Made by a program: the position numbers and the translations under genes. DNA of 44,834 bases from Pleurostoma richardsiae. Lineage: Eukaryota; Ascomycota; Sordariomycetes; Calosphaeriales; Pleurostomataceae. Below the pieces are notes generated by a model. It did no database searches. It worked only from the letters and a program-made list of their open reading frames with translations, and was not told the DNA's origin. Below, piece by piece: positions 29,918 to 40,351 of the stretch (the stretch's first letter is position 1; each line of letters opens with the position of its first letter). The stretch spans positions 1 through 44,834 of the forward strand of contig JANBVO010000088.1 in assembly GCA_030052745.1 (NCBI GenBank), in the 5' to 3' direction.

Positions 29918-30160
29918 GGTGACGATAGCAGATCTGACTAGACGTGGACACAAGTCGCGGTCATGCCGAACAAGCGGTCTCGGTGGTTTTCGGCGGTGTT
30001 CGAAACTAGCCACATGACTAATCAACTTTGAAGATGACCAATGAAATCCTCCGGAACATGTGACTCCGACATGCACATCCAATCTGCTCGTCGGGACATG
30101 GCAGAGCCGGCCGGGAATCATGAGCATTGTCCCTACCTCAGACCCCAGCAAGGCGCGAAG

Positions 30161-31233
30161 TTACCCGGTGAACCAGGCATTCAGGTATTTCGACGTTCTG
30201 TCGGATGTTGCTACTATCTCAGACGATGAACCGTCGGCGTTGCGTTGAAACGCAAAGCGCAAAATAGCGCCAATCTTGGCAGCCGACTCAGCCAGGGTGC
30301 GGACTTTCTGACGCTTGCTGTCCTCAATTCCCGAGACAGTCCAAAACTCATTCCAAAATGCGATTTGGAGCTGCGATCGGCACGCATAGTCGTGCCAGCC
30401 ACTGAGGTTCATGTATCCTGTCATCAAGAAGAGGCAGTCCAATTCCATACCAAACGGCAGCACCCCTGCAAGAGACCAATCGACGATGCCAGTGATTTCG
30501 AACGTATTCTTGTCGACCAGGATGTTGGTTCTGGAAAGGTCGCCATGCGTAAGAACTTGGGGGTATTCTTGGCTGAAGAGCATGGGCAGTCTACATTCTA
30601 GCTCAGATATCGTCGAGCTTGAGAGGACGCATGACGACTTCTTGAGATTCTCAAGCCTGCGGCCGATTCCGGCCTGGCGGTCGGCTAGCACTAGGGCATC
30701 GACATGTTGCGGCTTGGACCAACACCGAGCAAAGTACCTAACAAATGTGAGTGATATGCCGGCGACACTGTTGATCCTCGGAGCACAATCTACCTAGCCA
30801 GATGTCTAATGTAGCAGCCGTGCCTAGCTTCATCCAGGGAGTTCATCTCAACTTGACAGCTAAGGACTTCTAAGCAAGAAACCCCTGTCAGGCGAGGCAT
30901 GGCGTAGATAGCAAGTGGCGGGTCAGCACCGTTCATCATGCCATGATAGGTCGCTTCCGGCACTAACCAGCCGTGAACCTCTTTTGCTAAGTTGACTAAG
31001 TCACCGTCGAGCCTGGCCTCTGACTCTCGGAAGGACACGATGAGGTCCCATTGTTGCTCTCGGCAACTGGTGCATACAACCGTGTAGCTCAACGACCCGG
31101 GGATGTCAACTGGGCGCACAGTTGAAGCGCCGGAAAGCGAACGAGCAGCTTCGTCACACTCTATTCGGGTGGGAGACTTGCGGCTTGCGAAAAATCTGTT
31201 GATGGCCTCTTGAGCCCAAGATTCGTCGGCCAT
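30161..31233 (-). CDS. APH-family phosphotransferase (aminoglycoside phosphotransferase-like)
   Basis: Exon 1 (31233-30794) and exon 2 (30737-30161) join across a 56-nt intron (donor GTAGAT, acceptor TTGTTAG), which restores HLARYFARCW and gives 338 aa. ATG 31233 (MADESWAQEAI) was chosen. The frame is open to 31311, with further ATGs. The kinase-like core shows the APH catalytic loop VLTHGDLSRTNILVD (HGD, residues 211-213; Asn 218) and the metal-binding IVDW (231-234), followed by the usual AG..P.G.ELDCL. The N lobe includes AIYAMPRLTGVSC. Fungal APH-like proteins are abundant and phosphorylate unknown small molecules. The name does not imply antibiotic resistance. Confidence 0.85.
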
Positions 31234-31744
31234 TCGTACAACTTCCAGAGTGCGTAAAGACTTGAAGAATGTGGGCGAACTCCCAAGGTGTAAACGCGTC
31301 ATGTCCAACAAACCAACCTAAACCCGGCTAAACCGATTTTAGGGCGTGCGGAAACCAGTAAAGCGGGGCGCGGCACGGGTAGATCCACTAATTTGCCGAG
31401 CATTTCAGTTGGCCAGTGGCTTCCGAAAATTGCCTTGTCGTTATGCCTTAGGCACAGATACGTGAGAGGTTGCCTTCGCGTCGAAACCCAGCACGGCCCG
31501 ACAACCAACAACCCACACTTTCTGCTGTTGTGACTCAATTTCTGGTGATGGAGGGTGGATGACACATCGGAAAGATGGGGGATGGGGTCGTCTTATCTCC
31601 TCGGGCACGGTTGAGGAAAGTTAAATACGCACGAATCGGCCACCAAACCCAGCGTTGAATACATCCCAGCTATCTCCTGGCTCTCGCATCGATCTCTTAC
31701 AAAGCTCGTTACAGCGTCAATCTGTCAAAACAAGACTCCTCACC
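31234..31744. other. Divergent promoter region
   Basis: About 510 bp between divergent starts (minus 31233, plus 31745). ORFs here are short and featureless. Likely carries both promoters and a 5' UTR rich in CTC/TC runs before 31745. Confidence 0.4.
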
Positions 31745-32568
31745 ATGGCTGCTGCTGATATTTCCACCATGAGCATCGCCGGCCTCCATCACTCACCAAC
31801 TAGCCATGATCTTGCCACTTCACTTACGGTGTATGCCATACTGCTTACATTCTGTTGATCTTGTAACTAACTGCTTCTCACCTTCTTAGCTATAACAGTC
31901 TTCCCCATCCTGAAGAGCAACCGGGAGTCTCCGATGACTGGCTCAAGTCCCTGGGCGAACTCTTCGTCCGCCATGGAGTCCAGGATATGTTCGGTATCCA
32001 TCTCCTTCACGGTCATTTCACTGCTCCTCAAGGTACGGTGCTATTCGGTACACAATTTCAGGTGTCCGGGAGGTCTCAGGCTTGTTGGACCAAACCTGTG
32101 CCCGTGGCAGATTTGGCCACGGAATTAATCCACGGACACGTCTTTCGCTTGCAACCCGACGGGAGCTTCATTCCGTATGAGTTCCACGCGGGAGACGCAG
32201 ATTCCAAGGCAGCGAACACCGGACCGGCCTTCTTCCAAGAACTTGCAGACTTTCTGCGCTGCAATGGTCTTGCCGACCTGATTGCCCTGCAAGTCCTGGA
32301 CAGCTCCCGGGACAAGACCAACATGGAGCTGCAGGTCGGGCCGCAGGGCACTGTGATGATGGACGAGAAAGACCTCATCGGGTTTAGCCCCCCCCGTATC
32401 ACTACAGGCTGGTCTTTCAAAGTGGGAGACGATGGGGTTATTTCGTGCAAGGGTAACGATGTCTACTCGGCCAAGAAAAACACTCATCAGGTATTTCAAG
32501 ACTCTAAACCTCTTCCCACGGTTGAGGCGCTGAAGGAAGCTCTTCGTGAGGAAGGAATCATTGCATAA
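31745..32568 (+). CDS. Conserved fungal protein of unknown function (254 aa)
   Basis: Exon 1 (31745-31830) and exon 2 (31890-32568) are split by a textbook 59-nt intron (donor GTATGC, branch AACTAAC, acceptor TTCTTAG, phase 2). The spliced protein starts MAAADISTMSIAGLHHSPTS and continues VYNSLPHPEEQPGVSDDW, ELFVRHGVQDMFGIHLLHGH, then TGPAFFQELADFLRCNG. It is compact, soluble-looking, with His-rich (HLLHGHF) and strand-rich parts and no signal peptide or membrane segment. It resembles unnamed conserved fungal proteins, and I cannot assign a reaction. It appears intact, in contrast to many neighbours. Confidence 0.75.
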
Positions 32569-33442
32569 TGTCTTACGTCCCCTGGGCGCGCGTGGGGGCG
32601 AGGACGCGGAATGAGTCCGCTGATTTGATTGGCTGTCTGTTTCTTACATCGCTCGCTACAATGCCCCTTGACAGAATATCACTCGTTAGAAAGTCCTTTG
32701 CGGTTCTGTTCCCTGAAGCATTGACACGTTGTGATCTGCACGGTAGCCTGGGCGGCGACAAGGGTATGTCTGATTGGCCACTTGCCTATCATCGGCGAGA
32801 GCAGCTATTGAGTGGTAACGGATGCCCCACGTTTCGAATGGGCGACAAATTACCGATCCAATCGATCTAGAGACTTGCATCCCAGGCGTACATTGGGCAG
32901 TGAGTGCATTTAGACGCATTAGGTGCATTAGGTGCATTGAGTCATGAGGTGCCTTTATCTGCAATGCGTGTGCATAGTGTGTATCAATAGATTCGCGCTG
33001 GCCGTGTATGTACATCAAATCAAGTAGCCCCACGAATTTGTCCTAGCCCGGTAGCCTGGTGGTGTGGCTCTTAGAATAGACATGCCACTTGCAAAGCCGC
33101 TCGTGTCGAATTAGGCCGCCATACCGTCACACTCGCACCAACAGCGGCCTTGAGCCTATTGCAGTTCCATTAATCGCCTAACGATTGACGCGTTGGATCA
33201 CATGCTACCTTCACATGACGAGAAACCTGAGAAAGCGCGGTGTTGTTGCTTCGGTAGCGACCTAAAATATGCTGAATTAGCGTCCTAGCAGGACCGACAA
33301 AGCAGAATAGTCAACTAAACGAACTCAGTGGCTGAGTATCAACACGTGACACCAATTCGAGATACTGAGGGCGGGGTGAATGTGCTGGCACGCAGATTGG
33401 CAACTTTCTCAAAACACGTACCCCATTCAGAGACACTGCAGG
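32569..33442. other. Intergenic with a small cluster of 9-bp repeats
   Basis: No gene recognised. At 32906-32942, 9-mers of the form GCATTAGGT, GCATTAGGT and GCATTGAGT follow a GCATTTAGA. They are variants of the units in the large minisatellite at 35917. Confidence 0.5.
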
Positions 33443-34353
33443 ATGGCAGGATATCCCATTAGATGCGATGTTTGCCTTCAGAATGTTACATCAAAGGATG
33501 ACCTTCTGAGGCACTTTCTGTTGCATCAGGTAAGAACGCGTATGGACTCGGGCAAAGCTTTCTGACTCGTACAGTCGCAAATTACTTCACTTGTTCAAAA
33601 TCTGTTCCGACAAGAACATAGCGAGGCCTACAGAGCTCCAGACGATACTGTCGATCCTAATCCCCATTCCAGAATCCTAGATGACGTATCTCGGGGTAGA
33701 GATGAAGCAGGCCACCGATCATCGACAAAGCGCCAGAAGCGTTCCATAGGGCGCCGAAAGAGCTTGAAATGCCCAGAGGGAGAGTGTGAACAGACATTCG
33801 AGAGGGAACCAGATCTCGATCGACACCGCTTCCTCCGTACGGCCTTCTGTTTCCAATACGCTATGAATCAGGGCGATTACTGAGTGAACCTTGAGCAGAT
33901 TATCTATGGAATCAACCCTGCGACGAGTGCTCCGATACATTCACCACCGCCAGCGCATTCATACAACATGTGTGTAGGGGCCGTTCGCCCAAGCAAGAAG
34001 ACACCAATTATCGCCGAAGCCTGGTCGAGGGTCGCTTAGGCGTTCGCATCGTCAATCCCAAACCGGTCCGGCGAGGAAGACGCATAAAAGCTGGATCTTT
34101 GGCCGCTTCTGCACAAGTTGCCGCGGTCCACCTCTTTGAGGAGACTGAGACCGCAGGAGAGCCGACCTCGACCAGTGTTTTGCCACCCGTGCAAGCCATA
34201 CCGTCCTCAACGTTCACTGGCTCTGCCCAGTCAGGTGCCTCAGCAAGTATCAATGGCAATCCGCCGCCGTACCGAAATATGTCGTTATGGGAGGAGTTCG
34301 CCGTCCAAGATTGGACCCATCAAATCATGTCAGGGTCGGTGCTGACGGGTTGA
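33443..34353 (+). CDS. C2H2 zinc-finger protein (267 aa, three exons)
   Basis: Exons 33443-33529, 33575-33836 and 33899-34353, with introns of 45 nt (GTAAGA...TACAG) and 62 nt (GTACGG...GAGCAG). Start ATG 33443 (MAGYPIRCDVC). Finger 1 is CDVC-x12-H-x3-H (HFLLH), ending at the first intron. Finger 2 is CPEGEC-x12-H-x3-H: its last histidine codon is made by joining C from exon 2 to AT from exon 3 (HRFLH), which strongly supports the splice. Finger 3 is CDECSDTFTTASAFIQHVC, C-x2-C-x12-H ending in a Cys. Basic segments (KRQKRSIGRRK, PVRRGRRIKAG) suggest nuclear entry and DNA contact. The C-terminal third is Ser/Pro/Ala-rich. A nucleic-acid-binding regulator is likely; the target is unknown. Confidence 0.8.
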
Positions 34354-34589
34354 GGCGGGCCCAGTCCGTGCTGGCAATGCTGGAGGTGAGGTTGCTGCAA
34401 ACTCAAGAAACAATGTTGTTGCGCTTGGCTTTCATCAGGGGAATCAAGCGTTTCGCGGCGCGCCAGCCTGAGCTTTCAGTAATCCAAGCATGATCGAGCG
34501 GCCTGTTGTTGCTTGATGTGCGAGTCGCGTGCGCACCAGCAGACTGTCGCGCGTCAGAGAAATGTCAGCAGTTCGAAGAAGGGGCAATC

Positions 34590-35146
34590 TTACACGCCAC
34601 CTGCCTCCATTCTAAGCTCCCGCTTCGCGTAGTTCTCCAAAACGGTATCTGACAGTTGAAGAGTGCCATTCTCCACCAGCTTCCCGTCCTCGTCGAGTCC
34701 GTGAGAGCCATCAAGACACACCCATCGTGAACCGGAGCCCAGCATGTAGGCGACCAGCCCACTGTCCACTGTTGGATCTAACTTCTTGTCCCAATTGTAG
34801 TAAGCCCCTGGAGTCGTGCCCCAGGGAAACCGGAAGCGAGGTAGTGCGATGGGGTAGTGCTCCAGGATCTTTTTGAGGCGCTGCGATGGTAAATAACAAT
34901 GCACTGGGGAGTTTGTGGTCTACTTACTGAGTCTTGCCTCAGCGTCGGTTTGAAATAATCCAGCCTAGCATCATCGCTCCTGGCACGGCCGGTCCTCAAG
35001 AGCTCATCGACTAATTCTCCGATCTTGGCGTTCGCTTGGTAGAAGAACCCATGGTCCTCCAAGAACTGCAGAGACTCGTCCGCAGATATAGACGACGAGA
35101 CCTGATTTGGTTCAAATGGATCCGCTGGGCAACTTGACGAAGCCAT
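34590..35146 (-). CDS. Unrecognised small fungal protein (169 aa, two exons)
   Basis: Exon 1 (35146-34928) from ATG MASSSCPADPFEP and exon 2 (34880-34590) join in phase 0 across a 47-nt intron (donor GTAAGT, acceptor ATCGCAG). The product reads ESLQFLEDHGFFYQANAKIG, then LRTGRARSDDARLDYFKPTL, KKILEHYPIALPRFRFPWGT and SGLVAYMLGSGSRWVCLDGS. It looks globular, rich in aromatic residues, without signal or membrane segments. I recognise no domain. The longer open frame upstream (to 35614) is probably 5' UTR. Confidence 0.6.
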
Positions 35147-35916
35147 GAGTTTATCAACGTGGGACAAGCTCGGCCTGATCCGATGATGACGAGGCCAAAC
35201 TTGCGCGGGGCAATCTCGACAAAAAACTTTAGTGTGGCGCAGCAACGTGCAGAGCGAAGCTCGGCTCGAATCGAACCCGCTAAGCCTACGGTTGCTCTCG
35301 GTATCCGATATGTAATTAAGTGTCTGACCTCGTAACATGCATAGTAGATTTTCCGAGAGACTCGAGCAAGCGCTGTCAATGTATATTTTCACGTCGCTTG
35401 CCCGCTCCGCCCAACCTTCCCATTCACGCCTAAACATGACCATCTCCTTTACTGATCCCGAAGCCCTAAACGTCGCGGTACGATTCCTAGATCGTTTGAC
35501 AGGCATGTAGCTGACGTGATGATAGAATTTGACATAGACAGTCTCGCGTGGCTTGCGACAAAATATCACGATGCCTGAATCTGGATGCCCAAACAAGTGC
35601 GTCAACGGCATCACTCCCGAAGGCCGTCAGTGCACTCTGTGTAATCCCGGTGGAAACAGATGAGAGCTGGGCGGAAGCAGAGCGCAATCTCGCATCCCAG
35701 CGCAGAGAGGACTTGTGAATGAAAAGTCATGGTCTTGGTAGTGATACGAAAAGAGACTTGCATTATCAAATTCAGAGTTTGAATCCTAGCTTCACTGCAG
35801 AGCTTTTTCAACGTGCCGTGACCCATCATCTTCCTGGGAATCAAGAGCGCCCGTCGCATCCAAGTGAGACCACACACGCGGAAGCAGCCGAGAAGATCTC
35901 CCGCGGATGCCTCTCT
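35147..35916. other. Intergenic, nothing recognised apart from an ORF entering the minisatellite
   Basis: A plus-strand ORF (35719-36057) runs into the repeat and would end in Ala-Leu-Arg and Ala-Leu-Ser triplet repeats. No independent sign of coding. Confidence 0.3.
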
Positions 35917-36106
35917 GCATTACGTGCATTACGTGCATTACGTGCATTACGTGCATTACGTGCATTACGTGCATTACGTGCATTACGTGCATTACGTGCA
36001 TTTAGTGCTTTGAGTGCTTTGAGTGCTTTGAGTGCTTTGAGTGCTTTGAGTGCTTGAATGCTTCAAGTGCTTCAAGTGCTTCTGGTGCATTTAGTGTCTT
36101 GGGTTG
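35917..36106. repeat. 9-bp minisatellite in two homogeneous blocks
   Basis: Nine perfect copies of GCATTACGT (35917-35997), one GCATTTAGT (35998-36006), then five perfect copies of GCTTTGAGT (36007-36051). Degraded units follow: GCTTGAAT (8 bp), GCTTCAAGT twice, GCTTCTGGT, GCATTTAGT. The order of variants suggests successive local expansions from a common unit. As the period is a multiple of three, one frame stays open, (Ala-Leu-Arg)n then (Ala-Leu-Ser)n on the plus strand and (Met-His-Val)n on the minus strand. Confidence 0.95.
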
Positions 36107-37377
36107 TTATCTCCCAGTTGGAATAGGACGGTGCACTAGAGAGCAGAGCCGCAATGAGCCCTAGCTTCTACAGCCAAATTGACGAACGCTTAGAATGCCT
36201 TCAGCCACCAACATGAGTTCACAGCTTAACTGCTTGAGATAGAAAGGTGAACCTAGCCTTGAAGTCTGCCAAGGAAGGTCTTGACTACGCAGACAGCTTA
36301 CGGAAGAGTTGTCCACTAGCATGTACAAATGAAGGTCAGCTGGAGGTTAGCTGACGCCCAGGTGTTCCAGCTTGCTTTCTGTTCATATGCTCTGTCAAGC
36401 GATTCCTCTAGACAAACATGAGGTGATCTATCTAAGTTGCTCTTTCTGAACCAGTTCCTCATCGATGAATAAGAAGCATGCCCAGCGATGACTGAAGTAC
36501 AAACTACGTGCACAACATCCGCCGAGGATGCCGCGAACCACTATCTCTCAAGCCACGACTGAGGGCTTCATGAAAAAGTCACCCTAATCCTCTCTCGCGG
36601 CCAGCTAACGCCACCCTTGTCTTGGTATTAGAAAGGAATGGCCATCTTCGATGCGACTTGTGCGCGCAGGTTGATACTCCGGGAGCGGTAGCAGAGACAT
36701 GAAGCTCAAATGACAGGCAATAGCATCAGTGTTCCTCGATTATTGATGTCTGGCTAAATTAATGCGGCCCATACTGCCCCGGTGAAACAGAGCATACATG
36801 TCCATGCGGGTTAAGAGGAACATCACAACACCGTAGAACGCATATGCATGGCCAACTCAGCCATCTGAAGGTGTAGGGAACAGAACAGGGATGTGCTGAC
36901 ATCGGCCAGTAATGGAGACCTAGCGCAATGCGAAGATGAAGTTTTCGAGCCTGTAGTCCCCAAGATAAGAGAATGGGAAGTAGAGTGGTGGTTGCGGCTT
37001 GCAGGAACAGCTGCCCACCGGCACGACATAGGTGGAGATAGTCAAGGTTGGCTAACGCAGCAGTTCCGACCTGACTGCTGTTCCTCATTTCCCTTTCTGA
37101 TCAAAGCCTCCGAAGAAACATGTGGGGATTGACTATTGAGTACGCCGAGCATCGATGTCCTGCCGAGGAATAGCCATTTTCCTAACACTGTGCACCATCC
37201 AAGATCTCAGACATCTATAAAAACCTCCGTCCTTTCCAGGATCCCTCGAGGTATCTTCACCAGCTCCTGACTTCCCGAGTCCGTCACGTCAGGTTACATT
37301 CAGTCATAGCACCTCTGAGCCCCAGAAGAAGACAGCGACATCTCGTCTCTCAGACCCTAAACTCTTGCAGTCTCATC
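36107..37377. other. Intergenic upstream of the AAA ATPase
   Basis: About 1.27 kb with short ORFs on both strands and no recognisable domain. The last ~160 bp form the promoter and leader of the AAA gene. Confidence 0.4.
37216..37223 (+). promoter_or_regulatory. TATA box of the AAA ATPase gene
   Basis: TATAAAAA 155 bp upstream of the ATG at 37378, followed by a pyrimidine-rich leader. Position fits a fungal core promoter; transcription start not determined. Confidence 0.5.
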
Positions 37378-39862
37378 ATGAAGTCCACAAAGGGATCTCG
37401 TGCTGTCCCCCCTCGCCATTCCCATAGACCAACGCCGCCCAGCAGCCCTGCCGAAGAATGTCAGCCAGTTACCGCTGATGCTCTACAGGATGCGACCACC
37501 TCACCTGCGGCCTTGCAACTGGATCCTGCACTGTCAGGTCTCGCGGAGCAATTCGCCAAAGTGCTCAAGCTTATTTCCACAAGCGGTGAATTCCAGTCTA
37601 TGACAGATTCCGGGAAAGAATCAATCCAACCATGCAGTCAGGTTGCACGTGCGTCGAAGTTAAGCTACAAGCAGGTTGAAGAAAGGTATGTCAATACCAT
37701 AGGCAGCGTATCATTATGACTCACCGTGGTAGCTTGGACGAGAAAACGGGTAGATATAAGATTACAGAACCCACTGACTCTGGGGTTGATGAACTCGACC
37801 AATACGTGTTTGTCATTCGGGACAGAATAAGTCAGTCTCTGTTCTCCAAGTCATTGGAGATTCTGACCAGGTAGCAGACAGAAGAACCCAGCAGATAACC
37901 ACTTTCTTTGATATCAAATCTCCGTTTTTGCGAGATATCCTGAGAGAGGTCTATCAAGACTATCGCAGCGTGTCCTTAGCCGATAGCGCACCATCGGTAT
38001 GGAACCTGAACAGACCTGGCGTCCAGCTGCTAACCTGTGCAGATCGAGCAAAGCATGCTCTTCCATGTTCGAGAGGAGCTCAAGTCACACCACCGACGGC
38101 TTGAGCATGATTCCAAGGATACGGCGACTGAACAGCATCTGGGCCTCTTTGTAGACTATATAGAGGCCGCCTTCCAGCCGATCGACGAGCGCCTATCCGT
38201 TCTTCTCGCAAAGGACGAGATCACGTATGACCTCATATGGGCACTCTTCAAGCCGAATGCCAAGGTGTTCTCCACCTGCCCCGGGACCGGCGCACCAAGA
38301 TGTTTCCTGTACGACCATTGCGAAGAGAAAGAGGACATGAACGGCTCAAAGTTCATGTCACTCCAAACCCGCTACCTGGGCTCCGACGGGAAAGTCCTCG
38401 GCGAGGTCACCACCACCACCAGAATCCCGTACTTCCGTGGGGCAAGCCGGATCGAACATTTACAGGCATATCCTCTTCACTACCATGCCGAGCCAGAGCA
38501 GATGAAGAGCCAGCTGGTCGAGAACGGCCGCAGGTTCGTCTCCTTGATCGGCAGCTATCATCATCATCGGTACGAAGGGAGAGCATTCGACATTGACGAT
38601 AAAGGACAGATAGTTGCCTGTCACATTTGCAACAACATAGTTGTCGACGCCACTTCTTTCAAGGAGAGCAAGCCCAATTACCCCCGTCCCCGCGTTCTGA
38701 CGAAGGGGAAATACCGCGGACTAGGATGCGACGATGCTACCCAACGAGCCGACATCGAGCCGACTCAACTCGACGACGAGGACTTCCTCGTTTGCAGCCC
38801 GACGGTGTTGGGTTTCTGCCTCGAGACCAAAAAATTCCGTATGTCCGTCTCTAGTCTTGCCACGCTTTCTGCTAACGGAACGAAGTCGAGTTTGCCGTGG
38901 CCTATATCAGCGACGTTAAGTGGAGTGGGGTCTCATTCGACGACGTCAAGATACCAGACACGAGAAAGGAGGCCATCGTGGCCCTCATGAAGGAATATAT
39001 GCGCAAAAAGCCGGAAGGTGGCTTCCATGATGTTGTCCGAGGGAAGGGGCTTGGTTTGAACTACTTGCTCCAGTCAGTCATTGTGCCTTTGCCTGTCACC
39101 TTGTTGCTAACCCGCAAGAATAGTGGGCCTCCCGGTGTTGGCAAGACCCTGACGGCGGAGGTACTAGCAGAAACCTACGAACGCCCACTGTACACAGTAG
39201 GTCACACTGTCGCCAAGTGGTTTCGCTGCTTACACAGAACAGGTTGCGGCGGGACAGATCGGCACCGAACACGTACGAGTGGAGAAGATCCTGAGAACGA
39301 TCTTTAGGGTTGCAGCCCGGTGGAAGGCGGTCCTGCTTCTTGATGAAGCTGATATCTTCTTGGCTGAGCGCACGAATGAGCCGAACCAGAACGCGCTCGT
39401 CTCGGTGTTCCTGCGCGAGCTGGAATACTTCGATGGCGTCTTATTCCTCACGACCAACCGCGTCAGGTCGTTCGACCCGGCCATCCTGAGTCGGATACAT
39501 CTTGCTCTGAAGTACGGGCCTCTGGGGCGAGATGCTCGCAGAGCGGTTTTACAATTCTTCCTGGCGCAGGCCAAGACGGCGAAAGGGCCCCATGCCTGCT
39601 GCGAGAGTGCAATCGACGATCTGGCAGAGGAAGACCTCAACGGTCGAGATGTGAGGGACCTCTGCATTTTCTTCCGTTAAGAGACTGAAATGTAACCTTG
39701 ATGCAGATTAGAAACGCTGTGCTCGTGGCTCGGGCAATGGCAGAGGACAAGAACGAGGTGGTAAATGAGGGTCACATAAAGGCCTCCATTGCTATGCGGA
39801 AGGAGATCCAAGTGGATGTACACGGCGCGGGCCGTATCGACAGTCTAAGTGCCTATATTTAG
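37378..39862 (+). CDS. AAA-family ATPase with fungal DUF7025-type central region (714 aa, eight exons)
   Basis: Exons: 37378-37685, 37733-37830, 37878-37996, 38043-38838, 38886-39072, 39124-39196, 39243-39650 and 39707-39862. All phases agree and no stop is left. Introns are 46-56 nt, several with GCTAAC branch points. A Pro/Ser-rich N terminus is followed by a conserved segment (DELDQYVFVIRDRI, FFDIKSPFLRDILREV). A central domain with FSTCPGTGAPRCFLYDHC and AFDIDDKGQIVACHI comes next. The AAA core has Walker A GPPGVGKT (504-511), Walker B VLLLDEAD (557-564), sensor TTNR (597-600) and an arginine-finger-like SRIH (R611). The C-terminal lid follows (IRNAVLVARAMAEDKN). It resembles the large fungal family sometimes described as mitochondrial-chaperone-like, whose substrates are unknown. 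It appears intact and probably forms an oligomer. Confidence 0.9.
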
Positions 39863-40351
39863 CGGCTAGGCGACTGCCAGTACAAGTATGGTGGCGGCGT
39901 TCTTGAGCCGCGGTCGAACGGGGAACAGAACAGGAATGTCCTATTAAAACCACTCCTTCACATAAGCAGTTTACGGGGCCGCCGGAGCGTCTCCTTGGCC
40001 AAATTGTACACATTCGTGGTAGATAGAAGTATGCAGTTTCACATCTCGATACATTAAAGTTTAGATTTGTGCCGAATCCCGCGATGCCTGATGTACGTAC
40101 GTGTGGCTCATCTGCAGGATCACCTAATAGTTCCCAGAACGCTGCAAAGCCCCACCGTCGGAATAGGGATAATTTCGATGTCCGTGATTCCTTTACAGAG
40201 TTCGGCGAGGTTTCCAGGACTTCCGATAAAGCTACGGGGCCGGGAACTATACCGAGCAGGGGCAACTGCTGAGAGGCTGTTGATCCTCTGGTAAATTTAC
40301 TTCTATCTTTTTAACCCTAGACAACAACCAGCGAATATAAGTCTCCGGACA
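39863..40351. other. Intergenic between AAA ATPase and NB-ARC gene
   Basis: About 490 bp, short ORFs only. Nothing recognised apart from the AAA gene 3' end and the NB-ARC promoter. Confidence 0.4.

Noticed and set aside
35719-36057. ORF ending in Ala-Leu-Arg and Ala-Leu-Ser repeats as a repeat protein
   Set aside because: The repeat period (9 bp) guarantees an open frame; upstream codons show no coding signal and the array looks like DNA-level expansion.
35917-36106. CRISPR-like array
   Set aside because: Direct 9-bp tandem units without spacers in a eukaryotic sequence; it is a minisatellite.
40309-40322. TTTTTAACCCTAGACA as a telomere repeat
   Set aside because: A single AACCCTA with no tandem copies.
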